A stretch of 64,000 nucleotides of DNA from Adiantum capillus-veneris. Its lineage: Eukaryota > Streptophyta > Polypodiopsida > Polypodiales > Pteridaceae. The position numbers and the translations under genes were made by a program. The notes under the pieces were generated by a model that saw only the letters and a program-made list of their open reading frames with translations, did no database searches and was not told where the DNA came from. Positions 11,201 to 23,770 of the stretch are shown here, piece by piece. Position 1 is the first letter of the stretch, and each line of letters starts with the position of its first letter. The stretch is from contig CM043968.1 in NCBI GenBank assembly GCA_014529385.2, forward strand, positions 21,567,484-21,631,483, given 5' to 3'.

Positions 11201-12649
11201 ATCCACAAATTTGACTATAAGTCTAAGTCTAGCAAGTGCGAATACAGACAAGAGATTATTCTTGATCCTAGGTACATAAAGTGCATCAACAAGTGTGAAG
11301 GAACTGCCATTTGCAATAGTAAGAACAATCTTTCCAACTCTCTGAATCGGATAAGAGGCATTGTTGGCACAAGTGACTGAATTCTCATGAGGGACAGACT
11401 CGAGAGAGGTGAACAATTCACGATGTGAGGTAATGTGCTTTGTAGCACCACTGTCGAAATACCACACATGTGAATCTGCAACAAACTGACAAGCATGCAT
11501 CATGGACAACAGGATTGTAAGTGCACTCTGCACTAAGAGCCCATTCTACATCAACATCAGCATTACAGTCTCCTTTTACAGAAGACTCAACAATGACTGC
11601 ATTTGTAGTGGAACCAACATTTGCAGTGGAACCATCCTCTTTCTTCTTAGCCTCTTTTGCCTTCAACTTAGGACATTGCTTGATCAAGTGATCATTAGCT
11701 TTACAATAATGGCAACACATCTTCTTTTTGCCCTTATCACGAGAGTTTCCAAACAAAGTGCTACTAGCAGAAGCATTGGGAACAACATTTTTGCCACTCG
11801 CAGCAGAACCATAAGAAGTGGCTACATTGTTGTTACCACCCTTTCTTTGAGAAGCAATAAAAGCCTGTTCAACTGCATGCTGTCTAGTCCTGTTTTTTTG
11901 GAAAGTGACTCTTGCAACAGCAATGTGCATAATGCATCAAACTTGACAACTTCTGGATTTCCTTGGGTCATCAGTCTCCAAGTACTAGCAAAAGTCTGGT
12001 AAGAATCTCGTAAGGCATCAAGAACAGTCTGCACAAGGGAACTGTTTGAAATGACTTCACCTGCAAAAATAAGTTGCTCATGGATATCCTTGACACTATC
12101 AAGGAAAGTGTCCATATCATCTTCCTCATGCATAATCTTTGACTCCAGCTCTTTACGAAGCAAAGAAATTTTAGCCTCATTGCGACTTGCATAAAGACCA
12201 GCCAAAATATCCCAAGCCTACTTTGTAGATTTTGCTGAACGGATGTGAGGAACAATGGTGTGCTTCACAGACAATGCAATCAATGCATGAGCCTGCGCAT
12301 CCTTTACATCCCAACGAGCTTGTTCTGCCGTAGGCAAAACAACTCTAATAGCAGCAATCCTTGTAGCAAGACTGCAACCAAATGCACCCACATCGCACAA
12401 ACATCCAGCCTACACTCCTCGACACCATTGACAGACACAGGAGACATACATCATACCCTGCACAATATTCCAGACACCCTTTGACACAATAACCTGTTGC
12501 ATCATATAAGCCCACATAGGGTAATTGTCCCCATCCAACCTGTTCTCAGTAGCAAATATCTTGAAGAAATCTGTGTTGTTGTCAGCCATGGTAAATGTTG
12601 CACCTAATGTGAAAACTACCCAAAAATAGGAGAAACATAGTGGGAACAA
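8219..12649 (-). pseudogene. Ty1/copia gag-pol, near complete but broken
   Basis: Read on the minus strand from the gag ATG at 12589 (MADNNTDFF): gag with CX2CX4HX4C knuckle CCHYCKANDHLIKQC near 11710; protease WYFDSGATKHI near 11455; GAG-pre-integrase and zinc region (LWHARFGHLNF); integrase core (LVHSDVCGP, FVDDYSRHAW, NGVAERKNR); reverse transcriptase with NWTVAMQSEYDTL, KARLVAKG-like HKDRLVAKGYAQ, GLKQSPRAWY and YVDDLL near 9260; RNase H (HAFSDSNWAG, ending at about 8300 with TKALSREKLEAFH). PR-INT-RT-RH order proves copia. Lesions: several stops and frame changes in gag, around 10.4 kb, at 9557-9583 and 8670-8780, and the integrase RSDxGGEY motif reads RSNRGGEY. The element cannot be active. 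Confidence 0.9.
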
Positions 12650-12858
12650 TACGTGCTATATAGCACAAAACGTAGAAGACCATAAGGCACCCGCTATGCA
12701 AAAAACGGCATTGACAGAAATTTTGCACAAAATGACAAAATTGCCTGTGCAGACTTGGCTGTAGTGGAAACGAAGGACGATATGAGCTCGAAATAGAAAT
12801 CTGAGCAGACTAATCTCTACAAGCTTTTTTAACTAAGTCAACGTCAGTTAACAGAAGC
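12650..12858. other. Copia leader remnant; expected 5' LTR absent
   Basis: No match to the 7992-8218 LTR and no tRNA-Met primer complement is visible. The stretch separates the copia gag start from the LTR beginning at 12859. It may be copia leader plus unrelated flank. Confidence 0.4.
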
Positions 12859-13737
12859 TGCTAAAGACCGAAGACGTACGGATGCACATCGAGGATGAAT
12901 GCAAAGAAGTAGTAAAGATTTGAGTTATGTATTGTAAATTCTCGATTTATTTCAAGCCATTGTAATATTTCTAATGTGTTACGGGCTCAATGGGAGTTCC
13001 AAGTTGTAAATAATAGGTCACTTACTATGCCTAGGTTGCAAATTCATTAAGTGGTGAGCCCTAAAAGACTTGGGCGCCCAGACATTGCATATTTTTTACC
13101 TAGGTATATAAGACAGTGTGTAAAAGAAATTAGGGTTCTCAAGTCATTTGTTGAGAGCACTCTTTGGTGAGAGCTCTTGAAGTGTGTGGCTATGGAGTCC
13201 TTGAGCTTCTCCTTGATCATGAGACTTGATTAACACTAATCAATGATTCATTCTCTCTCACTATGCCTCTCTCTTACTTCTTATGATTGGCTATGATGCT
13301 TAGATTAACTAGATCTTAACTAATTAGTGGTTCATCCCTCTCTAATCTTGTGTGATTATCCTCTTTTTCTTGTGTGTGCATGTAGGTTTGATTGGAGTGT
13401 GCTGCTGGATAGATCTATGTGTGTGTACTTGCGATTAGTGTGTTGCATAATAGAATTAGTGTTGTGTGCATCTTGCAATCGTAGTGTGTGTGATTGGGTT
13501 GATTAGAGGTGATTGGGTTGATTAGAGGTGAAGAGAAGTGGATATGGAGATTGCCCTTCATTGCGGCTTCGCTCTTCCATAGGCCGAGAAGCTCACCTCA
13601 TAGAGTTAACCATTTGTGTTGCCACTATTAGCTCACTAACTATGTGAGTGTTTCCATGCCCTAGCCGGGTAGCTCATCCTTCCAGATTGATAATTTTGTT
13701 GGTCATTGGAGCTATTGCAACGATAGGACCCCCAACA
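12859..13737 (+). repeat. LTR of a tRNA-Asp-primed LTR retrotransposon, copy 1
   Basis: The segment starts TGCTAAAGACC and ends CCCCCAACA (TG...CA), followed two bases later by a primer site matching tRNA-Asp. It aligns throughout with 57180-58067 in the same orientation. TATATAAG at about 13105-13112 is a plausible promoter TATA box, with transcription starting shortly downstream. An 18-bp tandem duplication (GTGATTGGGTTGATTAGA) at about 13490-13530 is absent from the other copy. Confidence 0.8.
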
Positions 13738-13739
13738 TT

Positions 13740-13757
13740 TGGCGCCGTTGCCGGGGA
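13740..13757 (+). promoter_or_regulatory. Primer-binding site complementary to tRNA-Asp
   Basis: TGGCGCCGTTGCCGGGGA is complementary to the 3' end of plant tRNA-Asp, the primer used by several plant Ty3/gypsy lineages such as the Athila/Tat group. Two bases (TT) separate it from the LTR end, as is usual. It fixes the orientation (+) and the LTR boundary. Confidence 0.9.
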
Positions 13758-15800
13758 CGATGTCCTACACTAGTGTAATTGTGGCATAAACGAATGCGTT
13801 CCCTCACTAATTTCACTACTAATTTCACTTGTGTGTTTACGTTTTTGTGGATTTTGAATGTGTGTGCATGAAGCATTGTGTTGATAATTCCCTATGTGTG
13901 ACCATATCTTGCCAATTGTGTGTTTACACACTCTAATTTCTCACTAACCCCTTGCTAATTTGACTAATTTTTGCTAATTTACTAATGTGCTATGAAGGAT
14001 TGGAGCATTCGACCGTTCAATTGATCTTCAACGGAAAGGTAATTAAGGTGGTATTCTCAACCTCCCTAGAATTTAGAGATTTGTAGAATAGTGTAGATAT
14101 CCCACCAAGATGCAATGTAATGCTATGCTATGTTGATGCAATGTGATGTTAGGGATTGAAAATTTTGCGATTTTTCATTTTCAGGCCGTCGTAATGCCGA
14201 AATTTTTAAGAATTGGCGGCACATGAAATTGATGAATGTGTGTTGCTAATTGGGTGTTTAATCGAGTTAATTGCATGCTTGGATGGTCAATTTTAGGTGT
14301 GTGTGCACTAATTTCAAGTGTGTGTGCATTCTAATTGAGTGTGTGCATGCTAATTTTAGGTGTGTGTGCACTATTTTGCCTATGTTTGAGCACCTAAAAA
14401 TCAATGTGTGCGTTCTCATTTTTGAATTGTGATGATTAATTGGTGTTGTGCTCATGCCTAACTATTGATTTGTGATGTCACATTGCAAATCCGACAAATT
14501 TAACCCTTTTGTGTGCGCACCTAAAGATTGGTAAAAACTGCCAATTTTTTAGTGTGTGTGTGTGTGTGTGTGCTTAACAGGTGTTAAATTTGCATGATTG
14601 AATCATATTTTGATTGCATAAATGATGTGTGTAATGATGAAATACTGCGTTTTTGTGCTCAAAACAGTTATTTACACACTCTAATTGCGTCAAATTTTGA
14701 CCTATTTTTGTCGGTAATTTTACCGGTTTAATTGCCTATTCTTGATTTTATTGATAAAATTGTTGGCAATTGAATTGATGTGTTTTGACAATTTAATTTG
14801 GCTGCACCATTTCCCAATGTGTGGAGAATTTGTAAAAAAAAAATTGGGTATTTTTCGGATAATTTTTGTAATTTTTTGGCAATTTTTTACTAATTTTTGC
14901 ATTAATTTTTGGATAATTCCATAAAAATTTGATTTTGCAATCTTTATGAGCTATTTTGTGTGTGCGCATTTACGGCATCATTTTGTTCGCATTTGTGCCC
15001 TCTGTGGTCAAGTTTTGAGTGTTTGCTATTTTCGGGGGCCGGGTGGACAATTTTGTCGAAATTGGCGTTTTCGATAAAATCTGCTATTCTCGGTGTGCTT
15101 TTGCATATCAAAAATGTTCGGTTGTGCATATAGGTGATTTTCTAAGATTCCTAGAATTTTTAGGGGATTTTTACAGTTCCTTCGACGTAAAAAAAAAAAA
15201 ACAATCTTCTTCTTTTTTCTCTACCGTCTGCTCTCGTCTCGCTCTGCGTGAACTCACCTCCACTCACTCTCTCTCTCCCTTATTCTCTCTTTCCTGGGTA
15301 CAATGTAATTTAACTGGCCGATTTCATAAAATCCGGGTTAGATTTTGAGCTTGCCTTGAAGAAAACCGAGAATTTTCACAAGTCTAGTGTGATTACCGGC
15401 AAAAGCTTCAAATTTTAACCTAACAACCGATGGAAATTCAAGCTGCCTTTATTTTCTTTGGTTAGAAAATAAAATAAAATATTTTTCTCGCCTTGCACCT
15501 TTCCCATCTCTCTCTTCCCCTCCTCTCTCTTTTTCTCTCTTAAACTTATTCTCTCTCTCACCAAATCTCACACTTTCTCTCTCTTTCCCCCTCTGCCCCT
15601 AACTCCGCGTGAACCCTCTTTCCATCTCTCTCTTAATTCTCTCTCTTTCTCTCTATCTCACACTCTCTCTCCCCCTCTCTCGCTCGCGTGAACTCCTACT
15701 CAGTTCCTCTCTCTCACTGTCGAACTGCACGCTGCCACATCATCTCCGCACTAGACCGCCTCTCCCGCTGACTGCACTAGAGTCCAACTCTCTCTAATGT
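13758..15800 (+). other. Leader of the tRNA-Asp LTR element, copy 1, truncated
   Basis: The sequence aligns with 58088 to about 60340 of the second copy, through AT-rich stretches with GTGTGTGCACTAATTTCAAG-type words and then a CT-rich tract (15190-15720). There is no long reading frame. Homology fades at about 15.75-15.8 kb, before the coding part begins in the second copy, so this copy is cut off in its leader. The leader is unusually long for an LTR retrotransposon. Confidence 0.65.
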
Positions 15801-15811
15801 CATGTTTACCT

Positions 15812-16231
15812 CTAGTATTCATCATGCTTACATGTCTGGCACATGTGACATTGCTTCCTGTCGATTGCTATAGTCTTCCACATCACACCATGTTGTGAGT
15901 GGTTTAGTACCTTCTCTAGTGGAAGGCTTGGGCGTGTGCACTTGGTAGATGACTTGAGGTTTGACATTGCAAGAGCAAGATGTATTCTTTTCATTACCTA
16001 GTGGTGCATCTTTGAGTTCAATTTCCATAAAAGTGTCCATTGGAATCACCTTAGGTAGTTTTTGCGGGAAATCCTCCTGTGCAACCACACATTTATAGCA
16101 ATAGGGGTCTCCTCTGTATGTATAAGCATCTTGTTCAGGCTCTCAAGTCCAACACAAAAAGAAAGGCCTTCTATTACATGAGCACTTGCCACAAAGGACA
16201 GTCTCCTAAGCTCACTATCTTGGAGCTCCAT
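15812..16231 (-). other. Weak minus-strand open frames, not recognised
   Basis: Two overlapping minus-strand frames (16231-16046, MELQDSELRRLSF...; 16088-15828, MVAQEDFPQKLPKVIP...) could be one short coding region with a frame change near 16060. Amino-acid composition looks protein-like, but I recognise no family. It may be a host exon or a piece of a retroelement. Confidence 0.25.
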
Positions 16232-17487
16232 GATGACGTAACATGACTTGCTCTCAATTGAATTTAGTCAAGTTTGGTCATGCCGGCATCACTTTGTGCT
16301 CTGTTGACTCTGAAATCACCGTTTTTCGGACTACTCTGTCTGTTGGGTTGGTCGGTCATCTTTGAGGCTTTGGACTTGTCCGTAACATGATCGTGAAGCT
16401 TACCTGTCCAATTCTGGCTCATTTGGAGTCAATTTGGCCTCGTATGTCGAATTTGACGCTTTGTAACCTTCGAGCTGTTTTTCGCTTTTCGAGGGCTTTA
16501 CTTGATGTATTTCTCCAAACCAATCATATACATTGTATATGAACCTCATTAGCAGGCCATCTATGGAGTCAGGTCAGAATTCTGGCCGTTCCCAAAAAAC
16601 CCTAATTCTATACTGAGGACCCCCTTGACCCCAGCCGAATGATCATCCGATGGTATGGAATAGTTCTATTATGATAGGGCATTCTAGGTTCAAATCCCAT
16701 CCGATTTGGTCAAACTGACAGGCCGCCATGGTCACTTTTAGATCGTAGGTCTTGCCATTGCGACTTATTTAGCCTTGCACGGTGCTACCTTTCACTATTT
16801 ATTTTCAAGGTCCACCAAAAATAAACTTGTTATGTGATCACATGGCAACACAAATTTGTACCAGGAGCAACTTCCTACTCATGTTAGGTTTTTTTTTTGG
16901 TATGCCATCTTAGCTTATTGCAAAGTTTTCGATAATGGGTTTTATCGGTATACATCTTAAGCTTTCTAGTCGTGTGCAAAACCTCAACTTGTTATATAGT
17001 TTTCAAATCTTTTGACAAACTTGGTCTTTTCTTGCACAATGCCACTTCTCTTTAGGAAGTTTCAACAAAGAATTGTCCCAAATTTGTGTGTTTTTTCCTA
17101 AATTCCTAAATTTGAGCTTTATTCAATATATGAAGAACTATTTGTTGCAAGACAGTTTCATTCGAACAACTGTTGTGCTTTTGGTTATGGCATTTGTCAT
17201 ATAAATGATGCAAGCAGTGATAAAAGCACACAATGCTTTATTCAAGCGAAGTTGTCAATGTTTGAAGGGGGGATTTTCTAATGATCAACTATTCCATGTC
17301 ATGCATCATTTTTCCTTTGAAGAATCAATATCCTAAACAAGGATTTCAAGGACTGCTAAAACTCCCCTCTAACAAAGATAGGGAGGGCCTTCCAAGCGCT
17401 ATTGTCAAATAGAGGGATGACGCTAGATTTCGAGCAAGTACATGATGCCACCTCAACACGCCTACCAACGTGGCTGGCCAGCTCCCC
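16232..17487. other. Non-coding, nothing recognised
   Basis: No sizeable reading frame, inverted repeat or known repeat seen. It separates the truncated LTR element from the Mutator-like element. Confidence 0.5.
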
Positions 17488-17644
17488 CTCAGGACTATAT
17501 AACACATAGCATTTAAAGAGGGGGGTAAGGGGATCAATGGCAGGGAACTGGATTGGGGCTTATCGAGGGGATCTGGACCGTGCATACCTGTAAAAACTAA
17601 ACCTGGACAGCGGGGGGGGGACTGGGCATGCTGGCCAAATTCAA
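17488..17644 (+). repeat. MULE left terminal inverted repeat
   Basis: Starts CTCAGGACTATATAACACA and ends CTGGCCAAATTCAA. It matches the reverse complement of 27902-28057 almost perfectly, differing by a base or two, including the length of the G run at about 17611-17620. It contains TATATAA (17495-17501), possibly a promoter element for the transposase gene. Confidence 0.9.
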
Positions 17645-17916
17645 GCGGGATAAGGCTGAGGAAAGTGCCATGTCATTAGGGTGGAAATTTGAATTTGGGA
17701 CGCTTTTCAGGGGGGCGACAGGCGGGGAGGCCACGCTGTTGGGGTTTGGGCAGAGAGGCCACGCATTATCTCTGAGAGGCAGGAGGGTAGAGGGAAGAAG
17801 CCGCAACAGGTATGGAGAGCAGACAAATGCTGGACCTCAATGTACCTTGGGAGGCAAAACAAGTTATGCAGTCCATTGACCTAAACGTAACCTGGAAGGC
17901 AGAGGGAGATTGAGGG

Positions 17917-20900
17917 ATGCCGGGCAGGATGGAGGCACGATTGGATGCTTTCGAGGATGGGGAGAAACAAAAGCAATATCGTATATTTGATTTGAATGAG
18001 GAGTTGGAGGAAGGCAGCTCGTCATCAACAGGCTCAAGTAGTGCTTCCATGGAATCAGGATCCCATTCTAGCGGTGGTGACCAAGTAAAGGAGTTTACCG
18101 AATTCCCTTCAACCTTCCTTGCAGATTCAATCCATAGGAGGAAACCCGTGAATCAATCTTTTGATCAGAGTTGCATGCTTCTCACCATTTCTTTAGCTTT
18201 TCTCGGGAGAGCTATGACCTTATGCTATTAGATCTTCAAGGGATTTGTAAGCCAACATTGGGTATGCTGCACAATGTCGGCATGCATGATGTAAAACGGT
18301 GGAACAAGATGAAGGACAATCTTGTGATCCGAGGATCCCCTCGGCATGGATCAGTTAGGATCTTCTTGAAGGGTCTCCCTCCCAGAGCCATTGCACCAAA
18401 GGAGGAGTGGACAACCATTACAGAACAATGTCATGTCGACCAGCAAGGGGCTCATTTGAGCATGTTGGAAACTATGAATCAGATGAAAACTGCATGGTGC
18501 ACAGATATCAAAAGGCATGGCATACCTACTTCATTCATTAGAGATGCGGTCAAAAATTGTCAGGTATGTAAGAAGGATCCTATCCTCCAATTTGAATCGC
18601 TTATGTTTCAGAAGGTTGGAGGGAAGGGCAATGCCGGTAAGAAAACTCCAAGTGAAAAAATTATTACAGATAGATTTCATGTGTGTGATGTGCTGGAGAG
18701 TATTATGATAAATCATAAAGTCAAGCTTGTTAAGATAAGATCAGCCAAGGTAGGCGAAGGAAAGGTAGAGGACTACTATGTCTGTCATCGTGGTGGTTCA
18801 AGAAGGCATCATGGAGAAAACAAGCATAGAGAGAGGAAAACGAAGAAGTGCGGTTGTCCTTTCAAGGCACAGGTGCAATTCAGTGAGGGAGTTCATGAGG
18901 TCACGATTTTGCTTCGTGCTACGCATGAGGGCCATGTTCCTGGCTCTCGGGCTGACTTATATCATCTACCTGTTCATCCAAGTGTGCTTCAATGTTGCAT
19001 GGAGGATTATTTTGATGTTGGAACATGTCGCCATGTTGCCAAAATGTCAGTTTCAAAAGAAAACTTCCACAAGCAACGAGCATCCTTGTTAGATCGCACA
19101 ACTTTTCGATTCTTCATGATCTCAAAGGAGGTCCAACAGTTGGCATATAGCCTACGGCATGAAGGTAGCAAGATAATTTTCTTTTCCTGTCACCCCTTTA
19201 ATTACTTAACCATTTTTTTTTCTCTAGGTCGTGCATCTGGGAATGATTGGTCTGCAATGTACATGGAGGCTCTAAAGTTACAAGCCGTAGGGAAGGTACT
19301 TTGGAGTGCCCTATCTTCATTTTTATGTTTTCCTTTTTCTTATGTCCTTATTTAGTTGCTTATTGCTTTTGAAAGGTCGCATATGTGCAACCATACAATC
19401 CAAATGCTTTGCAAGACGTCAACAAGACGTTTGTCGTCATCATTCAAGATGATTGGATGCTTCAGATGTGTATTCGATTCTCACAACATAATGCATGGGC
19501 TGTGGACAGCACATTCAAGACAAACGTTTATGGGTTGCCATTGTATGCAGTTGTTTTGCCAAATCAAAATGATACAGGGATTCCTTTGTGGTTGATGATG
19601 TGCACAAGTGACCCTGGGACATGTCAGGAGAGCGTTGCCCTTGAATTGACCATCCGGATGATATTCTCGAGAAGGGGCAGCATACGACCGAATGCAATTG
19701 TGATAGACAAATGTCCCCAAGAATTGAATGCCATCTTGAGTGCCGTCAAGGATGATCCTGCTTGTTGGGCTGAACATAGTGAAGGACAACGAGTCCAAGT
19801 AGCATGTCATGTCCTGGTTTGTTGGTTTCATGTCAAAAAGGCTTGGGTGGAGAACCTTTTGCCGCAAGTGCCAAGACACATGCAAGACCATGTTTATTCT
19901 TCAATGTGTAACTTGATGCACTCCAGCTCCGAGGACGACTTTGAAGATCGCTTTCAGCGCCTCTTGCTAGACTACTCCAATCATGCAAATATTCAACGCT
20001 ATGTCTCCAATGGATGGTGCTCGAAGTCATGCGTATGGCGTGAACGCTGGCCGAAGTTTGGACGTCTTTTTCCCCATGGCAATGTGGACACAACGAATTT
20101 GGTGGAAAGACTATGGCAATATGTCAAGTATACTCTCTTGGATGCGAGGATAAATAGGCCAGCCTTGGATCTACTACATGCACTTGTTGGCAATGCGAGG
20201 AGTGGAAGCTGGATGGGAGGAACTCTCTTGGAGTTCTTCAAGCAAAAGCAAGAGCTAGGTGAGCGATTGTCCCACTCCTTGGACTTTCTCTTCGATCTAC
20301 CTCTTAGTAAAGTTCATGGCATGTTCATTGACAGCGGATTCTGGACGATTTGTTGTGTATGGTTCAAGCAATAGTGCAACAAAGGCACTAGCTGCTGGGG
20401 AGAAGCTATGTCAACGATACAAGACTAATCCTGAAACTCTTCAGGTGGTGAACGAATCTACATTACTCTTCAAGATTCAAAGCATGACATCAGACTCTTG
20501 GTACCATGTGAGCATGAAATCCTCGTACTGTGATTGCCCAGAGTGGTCCTCCCAATGCAAGCATCTATATGGGCTTCGGTTAATACTTCAAAGCTATTTT
20601 CCAATGCTTCATGAAATTTTACCTATTGTGGATAGCGTGCATGCAATGGCTGACCTTGCAACCAGCGATGGAATGCAACAATGTGCCCAAGTCTTTGAAA
20701 CAGGGAGTGGATGTGATGACAAAGCACTGGATACTGATATGAATGGTATTGGACCATACTTGCAACAGGTTGACATGGAGATAGTCAATTGTATCGACAA
20801 ATCTAGGGAGTTCTTGCGATAATTGGCTGATGTATTACCGCAGTGGACATTGCAGCAAAAGGAGGTTGCTCTGAAGAAATTAAAGATCTCTATGGAGAAC

Positions 20901-21443
20901 TTGGAGAATCTCCATGAGCCAGAGGAGATCAGCTTGCCAAGAAAGGGTAGCATCAAACAAATCCAGGCAAATGTCACACAAACACGGCTTGGGCATGGCA
21001 GGCTATCGTGTATCATTGATGGCATAGGTGAGGTGGTTGAAGGTTGTCCAGAACCAGCAAAAAAACCCAGAAACACAGGTTCCTTGAAACGTAAGCACCA
21101 GCGAGGGCGAAATCGAGTGCGCTTTGAGAAATGGCGACGTGTTAATTGCCGACATTGTTGTAGCAAAACCCTTCTTGTTGATGGCTCAAATATAGTATGT
21201 TGCCATACATGCCATGCTTTGCTCCCTCTATCTCAGAACCACTTGTCTGCAAATTCAACTTCCCAGATCATGAACCACCTTGTACAGTTATGGGATGGTG
21301 AGAACCCGGCCAATGGTTCTATCATAGCATGTGACTACGAGGTATCGCATATTGATTGTGAACGACATCTCACTGTGAAGCTTGATGATGGTCGGATATA
21401 TGAGAAGATCTATGCCTCGCAGACACGAATTACTTTTATATGA
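17917..21443 (+). pseudogene. MULE transposase (WRKY/GCM1-type finger, DDE domain, SWIM finger), one in-frame stop
   Basis: Spliced model: exon to 19164; intron 19165-19227; exon 19228-19295; intron 19296-19375; exon 19376-20258; intron 20259-20334; exon 20335-21443. All introns are GT-AG and keep the frame (...LRHEG RASG; AVGK VAYVQPYN; KQKQELA DSGRFVVYG). Domains: a zinc finger (YYVCHRGG, KKCGCPFKA, THEGH) near 18775-18930; the DDE domain with WAVDSTF (19498), VIDKCPQE (19699) and CWFHVKKAW (19819), and a likely acidic residue in NLVERLW (20095); SWIM finger YCDCPEW...QCKH (20527-20565); a C-terminal C-x2-C...C-x2-C ribbon (NCRHCC..., CCHTCH, about 21146-21213). TAA at 20820-20822 interrupts an otherwise continuous frame, and the N-terminal join at 18120-18175 is unresolved (intron or frameshift). 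Confidence 0.85.
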
Positions 21444-21999
21444 CTTGCGTGCGGTTTAGGGTCATCCTCGTATGTCATGCCTCATTGGAACTTTGCAAGC
21501 TATGTATGTTTTGTGAACATGACTTGGACAATTGCAATATATTTGTTTTTGGAACAATTAGATTGATATGATGTGGTCCCCAAGAAGCTAGGCTAGTTTG
21601 TAGATATCCTAAAGTTCATTTGGGTTGTCTTAATCTGGTTGTTTGTTATTTATCACTCGTAAGTGGTCGCAACAATGAAGTGTTGTCTCTTTGATATCAC
21701 CAGCAAAATGAAACCATAATGCATCAACACAAGCCTTTTGCCAGGTGGTTGACAACAAGCTCATGGGCCGAGTTTTCTCTGGCTTTTCCCAGGTCTTGCA
21801 TCTCTATATAGGGCTATAGGTTGAGCCCAAAAGGGTCATGCTTAAGCTGATCTTGATGGCGATTTTGCTAGGTTTAAGATGCGTGCACATCAGCCATGTA
21901 CATATGCTTTTACCAATTCTGGGATTCTGATTTTTGCTCTCGCTCTTGCTAGGTCTTGCATCTTCCAGATCAGCCTTAGAAGAAGGGTCCTTATAGTTT
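21444..21999. other. MULE interior, 3' flank of the transposase gene
   Basis: No coding signal seen. It would hold the transposase 3' untranslated region. Confidence 0.5.
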
Positions 22000-23110
22000 C
22001 TATCCATACACAATGGGACCTTGCCATAATCTCGGACATGACCATAAACTGATTGCCAAAAGCTCACACACCCAGCATGACTTCACCATAAACACACACA
22101 CATTCAACATGACACTAAAAACAAACCTCGCCATAATCTGGGACATGACTGAAAGCTCACACACATTCAGCATGACACTAAAAACAAACCTCGCCATAAT
22201 GCCCTAAACGTAGGGTCGGCACAAACAACACCAATCGAACCTCGCCATACTCTGGGACATGACTAAAAGATCACACACATTCAGCATGACACTAAAAACA
22301 AACCTCGCCATAATGCCCTAAACGTAGGGTCGGCACAAACAACACCAATCGAACCTCACCATAATGCCCTAAACGTAGGGTCGGCACAAACAACACCAAT
22401 CGAACCTCGCCATACTCTGGGACATGACTGAAAGCTCACACACATTCAGCATGACACTAAAAACGAACCTCGCCATAATGCCCTAAACGTAGGGTCGGCA
22501 CAAACACCAATCGAACCTCGCCATACTCTGGGACATGACTGAAAGCTCACACACATTTAGCATGACACTAAAAACAAACCTCACCATAATGCCCTAAACG
22601 TAGGGTCGGCACAAACACCAATCGAACCTCGCCATACTCTGGGACATGACTGAAAGCTCACACACATTCAGCATGACACTAAAAACAAACCTCGCCATAA
22701 TGCCCTAAACGTAGGGTCGGCACAAACACCAATCGAACCTCGCCATACTCTGGGACATGACTGAAAGCTCACACACATTCAGCATGACACTAAAAACAAA
22801 CCTCGCCATAATGCCCTAAACGTAGGGTCGGCACAAACACCAATCGAACCTCGCCATACTCTGGGACATGACTGAAAGCTCACACACATTCAGCATGACA
22901 CTAAAAACAAACCTCGCCATAATGCCCTAAACGTAGGGTCGGCACAAACACCAATCGAACCTCGCCATACTCTGGGACATGACCATAAATTGATTGGCGA
23001 AAGCTCACACACACCCAGCATGACACTAAAAACAAACCTCGCCATAATGCCCTAAACGTAGGGTCGGCACAAACACCACCAATCGGACCTCGCCATAATC
23101 TCGGACATGA
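22000..23110 (+). repeat. Minisatellite, 111-bp unit, about 8-9 copies
   Basis: The landmark GCCCTAAACGTAGGGTCGGC begins at 22201, 22315, 22366, 22480, 22591, 22702, 22813, 22924 and 23049. Four successive intervals are exactly 111 bp; one is a 51-bp short unit, and the last is 125 bp. Adjacent middle units are nearly identical, so they were recently amplified or homogenised. Each unit also contains GACATGACTGAAAGCTCACACACATTCAGC-type sequence. It is non-coding. Confidence 0.95.
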
Positions 23111-23469
23111 CCATAAACTGATTGTCAAACACACCCAACTGGCATGACTTCACCATAAACACACACAAAAACAAATCTCGCCATAATGCCATAAATGTAG
23201 AGTCAGCACAAACCATAACATCAAATTGATCAAGCCGGTTTAGGGTTACATGATCAGTTATAGGAGACTCGAAATAGACTGCAACGGTACAAACACCAAT
23301 CAGACCATAATGCCATAAACCTAGAGTCGCTCGGCACAAACACCAATTGGACCTCGCCATAATGCCATAAACCTAGAGTCACCATAATGTCAAATTGATC
23401 GAGCCATTTGTATTACATGATCACTAATATACACATAAACATTGGCTTATCAGAGAGTACATATAATAA

Positions 23470-23770
23470 CTAAACCCGGACGAAGCCATAAACTTGCATA
23501 CAGAAATAAAAATGGCCCAACAACCATACATCCGATCACTAAACCCGGACGAAGCCATAAACCTGCATACAGAAATAAAAATGACCCAACAACCATACCT
23601 CCGATCACTGAACCCGGACGAAGCCATAAACTTGCATACAGAAATAAAAATGGCCCAACAACCATACATCCGATCACTAAACCCGGACGAAGCCATAAAC
23701 CTGCATACGGAAATAAAAATGGCCCAACAACCATACATCCGATCACTAAACCCGGACGAAGCCATAAAAC
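23470..23770 (+). repeat. Minisatellite, 69-bp unit, 4.4 copies
   Basis: The word CTRAACCCGGACGAAGCCATAAAC starts at 23470, 23539, 23608, 23677 and 23746, an exact 69-bp period. Because 69 is divisible by three, long open frames run through it on both strands; these are by-products, not genes. Flanking sequence to about 24.5 kb keeps a looser CCATAAAC theme. Confidence 0.95.

Noticed and set aside
13740-13757. tRNA-Asp gene
   Set aside because: Only the complement of the tRNA 3' end is present, at an LTR edge; it is a primer site.
22201-23770. CRISPR-like regularly spaced repeats
   Set aside because: The units are contiguous tandem repeats of 111 and 69 bp with no unique spacers, in eukaryotic transposon DNA.
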